Origin: Treponema sp. | Lineage (GTDB): Bacteria > Spirochaetota > Spirochaetia > Treponematales > Breznakiellaceae | Length of the DNA: 8,813 bases | Assembly: GCA_009780545.1 (NCBI GenBank) | Contig: WQZW01000039.1 | Location: 1 to 8,813 of the forward strand | Direction: 5' to 3' | Part shown: piece by piece, positions 6,831-8,813 of the stretch | Numbering within the stretch: the stretch's first letter is position 1 | Layout of the letters: every line of letters begins with the position of its first letter | The notes under the pieces: generated by a model | Seen by the model: only the letters and a program-made list of their open reading frames with translations | The model's database searches: none | What the model was told of the DNA's origin: nothing | Translations under genes and position numbers: made by a program

Positions 6831-6857
6831 CGGTCCATCCCGAAAAAGGATGGACCG
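6831..6857. terminator. Hairpin between convergent genes
   Basis: CGGTCCATCC (6831-6840) and GGATGGACCG (6848-6857) form a perfect 10-base-pair stem with the 7-base loop CGAAAAA. It lies 16 bases after the glycosyltransferase stop and 13 bases beyond the ilvE stop, the usual place for a shared bidirectional terminator. The T content that follows is modest on both strands, so release may be incomplete or factor-aided. Confidence 0.6.
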
Positions 6858-6870
6858 CCCGATCTTTGCT

Positions 6871-7956
6871 TTACAGTATCCGGGTCATCCAGCCTTTTTT
6901 GTCCTCGACCTTTCCGTACTGTATCCCCTTGATGGTATCCCGCAGGTCGGCGGTAAGTCCCCCGACCGCCCCGCCGTTGAAGACCGCCTTCTTGCCGTTC
7001 CAGGTAAGGGAGCTGACAGGCACCGCACCGGCCGCCGTCCCGCTGACGAAACACTCGACGCCTTGGTCCAGGGCCTCCTCGATGGAAATCTGCCGTTCCG
7101 TCACCTTTATCCCCTTGTCCCTGGCAAGCTCGATGATGCTCGCGCGGGTAATGCCGGCAAGAATCGTGTCGCCGAGTTCCGGCGTTACCAGCTCGCCCGA
7201 CTTCAGGTAGAAAAAGATGTTGCAGGAGGAGCCTTCCTCGACGTACTTGTGGTGTGCCGCATCCAGGAAAATGCATTCCATGTAGCCGGCTTCCACCGCC
7301 TCGCTCTTGGCAAGGGCCGCAATGGTGTAGTTGGATGCGGCCTTTATCCAGCCGGTGCCCTTCGGCGTGGCCCTAATCCGCTCGGTAACGACCGCGTCGG
7401 AATTGCCGCCCGAAAAATAGGACCCGACCGGGGTGGAAACGATGAACACCCAAGGTTCCTTGGAAAGGTTCACCCCGATTCCGCCCTCCGACAGGCTGAA
7501 GGGCCGCATGTAGATCGCCGCCGCCGACATAAACGAGTCCTTTTCCCAGGCCGCATCGTAGACCGGGCGGAACCCGAGATCGGCATTACGCTTGACGGAC
7601 TGGATGCAGGCCTTGACGAAACTTTCCGCCGGAAACTGCGGCATTTTCAGCCCGCCCATCGACTTTGCGAACCTCGCCGCATTCCGGTCGACCCGAAAAA
7701 TCGCCAATCCGCCGTCTTTCATCGGAAACGCCTTCAGTCCCTCGAAACAGCCAAGCCCATACTGGGTGGTGTAGTTCACCAGAGGGATGTCCTCGTAGTA
7801 GTTCCTCGATGCTTCCAGTTTTCCCCGTTCCTCCGGCGACATCCCGGCCTCGGCCTCCTGGCTCCGGTGCGGTTTTTCGAGGTACTCCTCGCTCCAGCTT
7901 CCCCCGGAATACTTCGCCCTGTAGGTAATAGGATACGAACTCAATGCAAACGCCAT
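6871..7956 (-). CDS. ilvE: Branched-chain amino-acid aminotransferase
   Basis: This PLP enzyme of fold type IV interconverts Leu, Ile and Val with their 2-oxo acids, using glutamate/2-oxoglutarate, in the cytoplasm. Its 361 residues match the longer bacterial type II BCAT class. Motifs include YGLGCFEGLKAF (66-77), FRVDRNAARF (87-96), RPF (151-153), Lys205 in WIKAASNY as the Schiff-base lysine, VEEGSSCNIFF (239-249) and LGDTILAGITR (261-271). Three places deviate from common BCATs: KAASNY where KxxGNY is usual, GSSCNIF where GxxxNLF with Gly-Met is usual in type II, and ILAGITR where ILPGITR is usual. Substrate range may therefore be shifted. ATG 7956 is preceded by AGGAGG (7962-7967) at 5 bases. 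An in-frame ATG at 7974 is rejected because it overlaps the -10 box. The gene stands alone, convergent with the glycosyltransferase gene and downstream of tRNA-Val and its terminator. Confidence 0.9.
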   Translation of the reverse strand: MAFALSSYPITYRAKYSGGSWSEEYLEKPHRSQEAEAGMSPEERGKLEASRNYYEDIPLVNYTTQYGLGCFEGLKAFPMKDGGLAIFRVDRNAARFAKSMGGLKMPQFPAESFVKACIQSVKRNADLGFRPVYDAAWEKDSFMSAAAIYMRPFSLSEGGIGVNLSKEPWVFIVSTPVGSYFSGGNSDAVVTERIRATPKGTGWIKAASNYTIAALAKSEAVEAGYMECIFLDAAHHKYVEEGSSCNIFFYLKSGELVTPELGDTILAGITRASIIELARDKGIKVTERQISIEEALDQGVECFVSGTAAGAVPVSSLTWNGKKAVFNGGAVGGLTADLRDTIKGIQYGKVEDKKGWMTRIL

Positions 7957-7972
7957 ATTTTCCTCCTCGTTC

Positions 7973-8001
7973 ATTATCCTCCACTTTTGAGCATTTGGCA
8001 A
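7973..8001 (-). promoter_or_regulatory. Sigma70-type promoter of ilvE, abutting the ribosome site
   Basis: Reading the minus strand, TTGCCA (8001-7996) and GATAAT (7978-7973) are separated by exactly 17 bases, each matching 5 of 6 consensus positions. The start of transcription would be near 7966, so the message would begin at or within GAGGAGG and have only about 10-13 bases before the ATG at 7956. Between this promoter and the tRNA terminator (about 8002-8077) I see no gene and no other clear signal. Confidence 0.6.
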
Positions 8002-8077
8002 GTTTTTATGTTCGTAGGGGAAGGAATCGGTGTACGGAACGAGACGCCGCCCCGGCAAGCAAGAGCGAAAAGAACGT

Positions 8078-8110
8078 AAAAAAAGGGAGCGGACCATGTC
8101 CGCTCCCTTT
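8078..8110 (-). terminator. Intrinsic terminator of tRNA-Val
   Basis: On the minus strand a perfect 13-base-pair stem (8110-8098 with 8094-8082, including GGGAGCGGAC) closes on the three-base loop ATG. The A-rich foot pairs into the T-run, which continues as TTTT (8081-8078). This is a textbook Rho-independent terminator. Its first base, A at 8110, is also the tRNA discriminator base, so the terminator starts immediately at the mature tRNA end. Confidence 0.9.
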
Positions 8111-8183
8111 GGGCGATACAAGATTTGAACTTGTGACCCCCAGCATGTCAAGCTGGTGCTCTAACCAACTGAGCTAACCGCCC
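8110..8183 (-). tRNA. tRNA-Val, anticodon GAC
   Basis: The minus-strand sequence folds into a complete cloverleaf. The acceptor stem is GGGCGGT with ATCGCCC (one G-U pair), the D arm GCTC...GAGC has a GGTTA loop, and the anticodon arm CCAGC/GCTGG holds loop TTGACAT with anticodon GAC (8149-8147), reading valine codons GUC and GUU. The T arm is ACAAG/CTTGT with loop TTCAAAT. Bases 54-56 are TTC and the discriminator is A. No CCA is encoded, so CCA must be added after transcription. A weak candidate promoter upstream is TTGCCC (8237-8232) with GATAAG. A 6-base-pair inverted repeat (AGCCGA/TCGGCT) lies just before the 5' end. Confidence 0.96.
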
Positions 8184-8217
8184 TTGAGCCGATATAACTC
8201 GGCTATCTTATCACCGA

Positions 8218-8247
8218 CCGGATGCGACGGGCAAGCCGTCCATCCGG
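8218..8247 (-). terminator. Strong hairpin downstream of cheX
   Basis: CCGGATG (8218-8224) pairs with CATCCGG (8241-8247), and inside it GACGG (8226-8230) pairs with CCGTC (8236-8240) around the loop GCAAG, with one bulged base at 8225. It begins 6 bases beyond the cheX stop on the minus strand and lies between cheX and the tRNA. No T-run follows on that strand, so it may be a weak terminator, a 3'-end protector or a processing site. Confidence 0.5.
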
Positions 8248-8253
8248 CCAAAA

Positions 8254-8730
8254 CTACCTTATCCTTTCCCGGATGGCCACGTTGACCTCGAGTTTCTGGT
8301 TCGGGCCGAACATCATCGGAACGATGAGGGCCTCGACTTCGCCGAGGTTCGTGGCGACTTCCATGTTGTCGCCGGTGAAAAGGGCCGGCGGGGTAAGGTC
8401 GAACTTGAAGCCCAGTTCGTGGAGCTTGGTTACGGCCTGGGCGGTAACCATGTTGGCCAGTTCCTGGATCGTGGCCTTGGCAAGATCGTCAAGAACCGTG
8501 AACTTTTCCTGGTTCATCGCCCCGGCGACAAACAGGGCGGTTTCCCGTGTCATGTCGAACAGGACTCGTCCCTCGACATCGCCGGCAAGCCCCACCAGTG
8601 CCGCAACTCCCTGAATTGCCATCGTGGTCGGTTTCAGGTAAATCTCGCCCCGTTTCACTTCAGTTCCCGCAACCTCGCTAAGGATACTGAAGGTAGATTC
8701 CACAAAGGGGTTGATGTACTCAACTCTCAT
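8254..8730 (-). CDS. cheX: CheX-type chemotaxis phosphatase
   Basis: CheX dephosphorylates CheY-P and so resets the flagellar motor signal; it replaces CheZ in spirochaetes and some other bacteria. The 158-residue product starts like treponemal CheX (MRVEYINPFVESTFSILSEV), has the conserved strand LAGDVEGRVLFDM (48-60), and carries the active-site motif ExxN as E90-L-A-N93 in IQELANMVTAQAV. The ending PMMFGPNQKLEVNVAIRE completes the CheC/FliY/CheX core. Only one ExxN motif is present, as in CheX and unlike CheC. It acts in the cytoplasm. ATG 8730 is preceded by AAGGAG (8737-8742) at 6 bases. In Treponema pallidum cheX lies in a cheA-cheW-cheX-cheY cluster, but here the gene is followed by a tRNA, not cheY. 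The upstream frame overlaps it by ATGA, so it may still be the end of an operon. Confidence 0.9.
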   Translation of the reverse strand: MRVEYINPFVESTFSILSEVAGTEVKRGEIYLKPTTMAIQGVAALVGLAGDVEGRVLFDMTRETALFVAGAMNQEKFTVLDDLAKATIQELANMVTAQAVTKLHELGFKFDLTPPALFTGDNMEVATNLGEVEALIVPMMFGPNQKLEVNVAIRERIR

Positions 8731-8813
8731 CGTTCTCTCCTTAAATCAATTCCATCCAAAATCACGAAAATGGCCACGACATCAAAAACAAGGCGATTGT
8801 CACCGACCGCAAC
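8727..8813 (-). CDS. Possible 3' end of an upstream gene, cut by the window edge
   Basis: On the minus strand one frame stays open from the window edge to a TGA at 8729-8727 that overlaps the cheX start as ATGA. It would encode 28 C-terminal residues, including RLVFDVVAIFVILDG and a charged LRRER ending that contains the cheX Shine-Dalgarno site. The two other frames carry stops. The four-base overlap is typical of an operon, but 28 residues are too few to recognise a family and the frame could be open by chance. Confidence 0.35.
   Translation of the reverse strand, partial: VAVGDNRLVFDVVAIFVILDGIDLRRER

Noticed and set aside
6850..8079. Open frame of 409 codons on the plus strand opposite ilvE.
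   Set aside because: It mirrors the aminotransferase codons, crosses the ilvE promoter, and shows no recognisable domain.

Overview
The window looks like ordinary chromosomal sequence from a spirochaete, most likely a Treponema-type lineage. It is GC-rich for that group, and a gut-associated treponeme would fit. The lineage call is inference: it rests on a CheX-type chemotaxis phosphatase, a membrane-anchored solute-binding protein without its own permease, a small outer-membrane barrel-like protein, and densely packed genes with Shine-Dalgarno sites and sigma70-like promoters. No rRNA, phage gene, transposase or CRISPR array is visible. I found no convincing new multi-gene system.

Layout from left to right. 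Positions 1-247 hold no gene but carry a promoter for a secreted, probable outer-membrane beta-barrel protein (248-988, +). This gene runs head-on into a four-gene minus-strand operon transcribed from 3836 to 998: GNAT acetyltransferase, dihydrofolate reductase (folA), an NDP-sugar-pyrophosphorylase-like nucleotidyltransferase, and a type II pantothenate kinase. folA and the nucleotidyltransferase overlap by four bases (ATGA) and the other gaps are about 21-23 bases, so the four are probably co-transcribed. From the divergent region 3837-4055 a well-formed sigma70-like promoter drives, on the plus strand, a membrane-anchored family 1 solute-binding protein (4056-5513). A leader with overlapping alternative hairpins separates it from a membrane glycosyltransferase of family 2 (5654-6814). 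A hairpin at 6831-6857 closes this unit against the convergent minus-strand branched-chain aminotransferase (6871-7956).

Further right, all on the minus strand, lie the ilvE promoter (directly against its start codon), a strong intrinsic terminator, tRNA-Val(GAC), a strong hairpin, cheX, and probably the last codons of an upstream gene that overlaps cheX by ATGA.

Functionally the window mixes cofactor metabolism (folate, coenzyme A), envelope sugar chemistry (glycosyltransferase, nucleotidyltransferase), solute sensing or uptake, branched-chain amino-acid metabolism and chemotaxis. The points most worth a second look are transcriptional and structural: a possibly leaderless glycosyltransferase mRNA, an ilvE leader that is almost only a Shine-Dalgarno site, mutually exclusive hairpins between the two plus-strand genes, a solute-binding protein with a basic cytoplasmic extension, and the unusual operon that joins folA and a type II pantothenate kinase through an uncharacterised nucleotidyltransferase.
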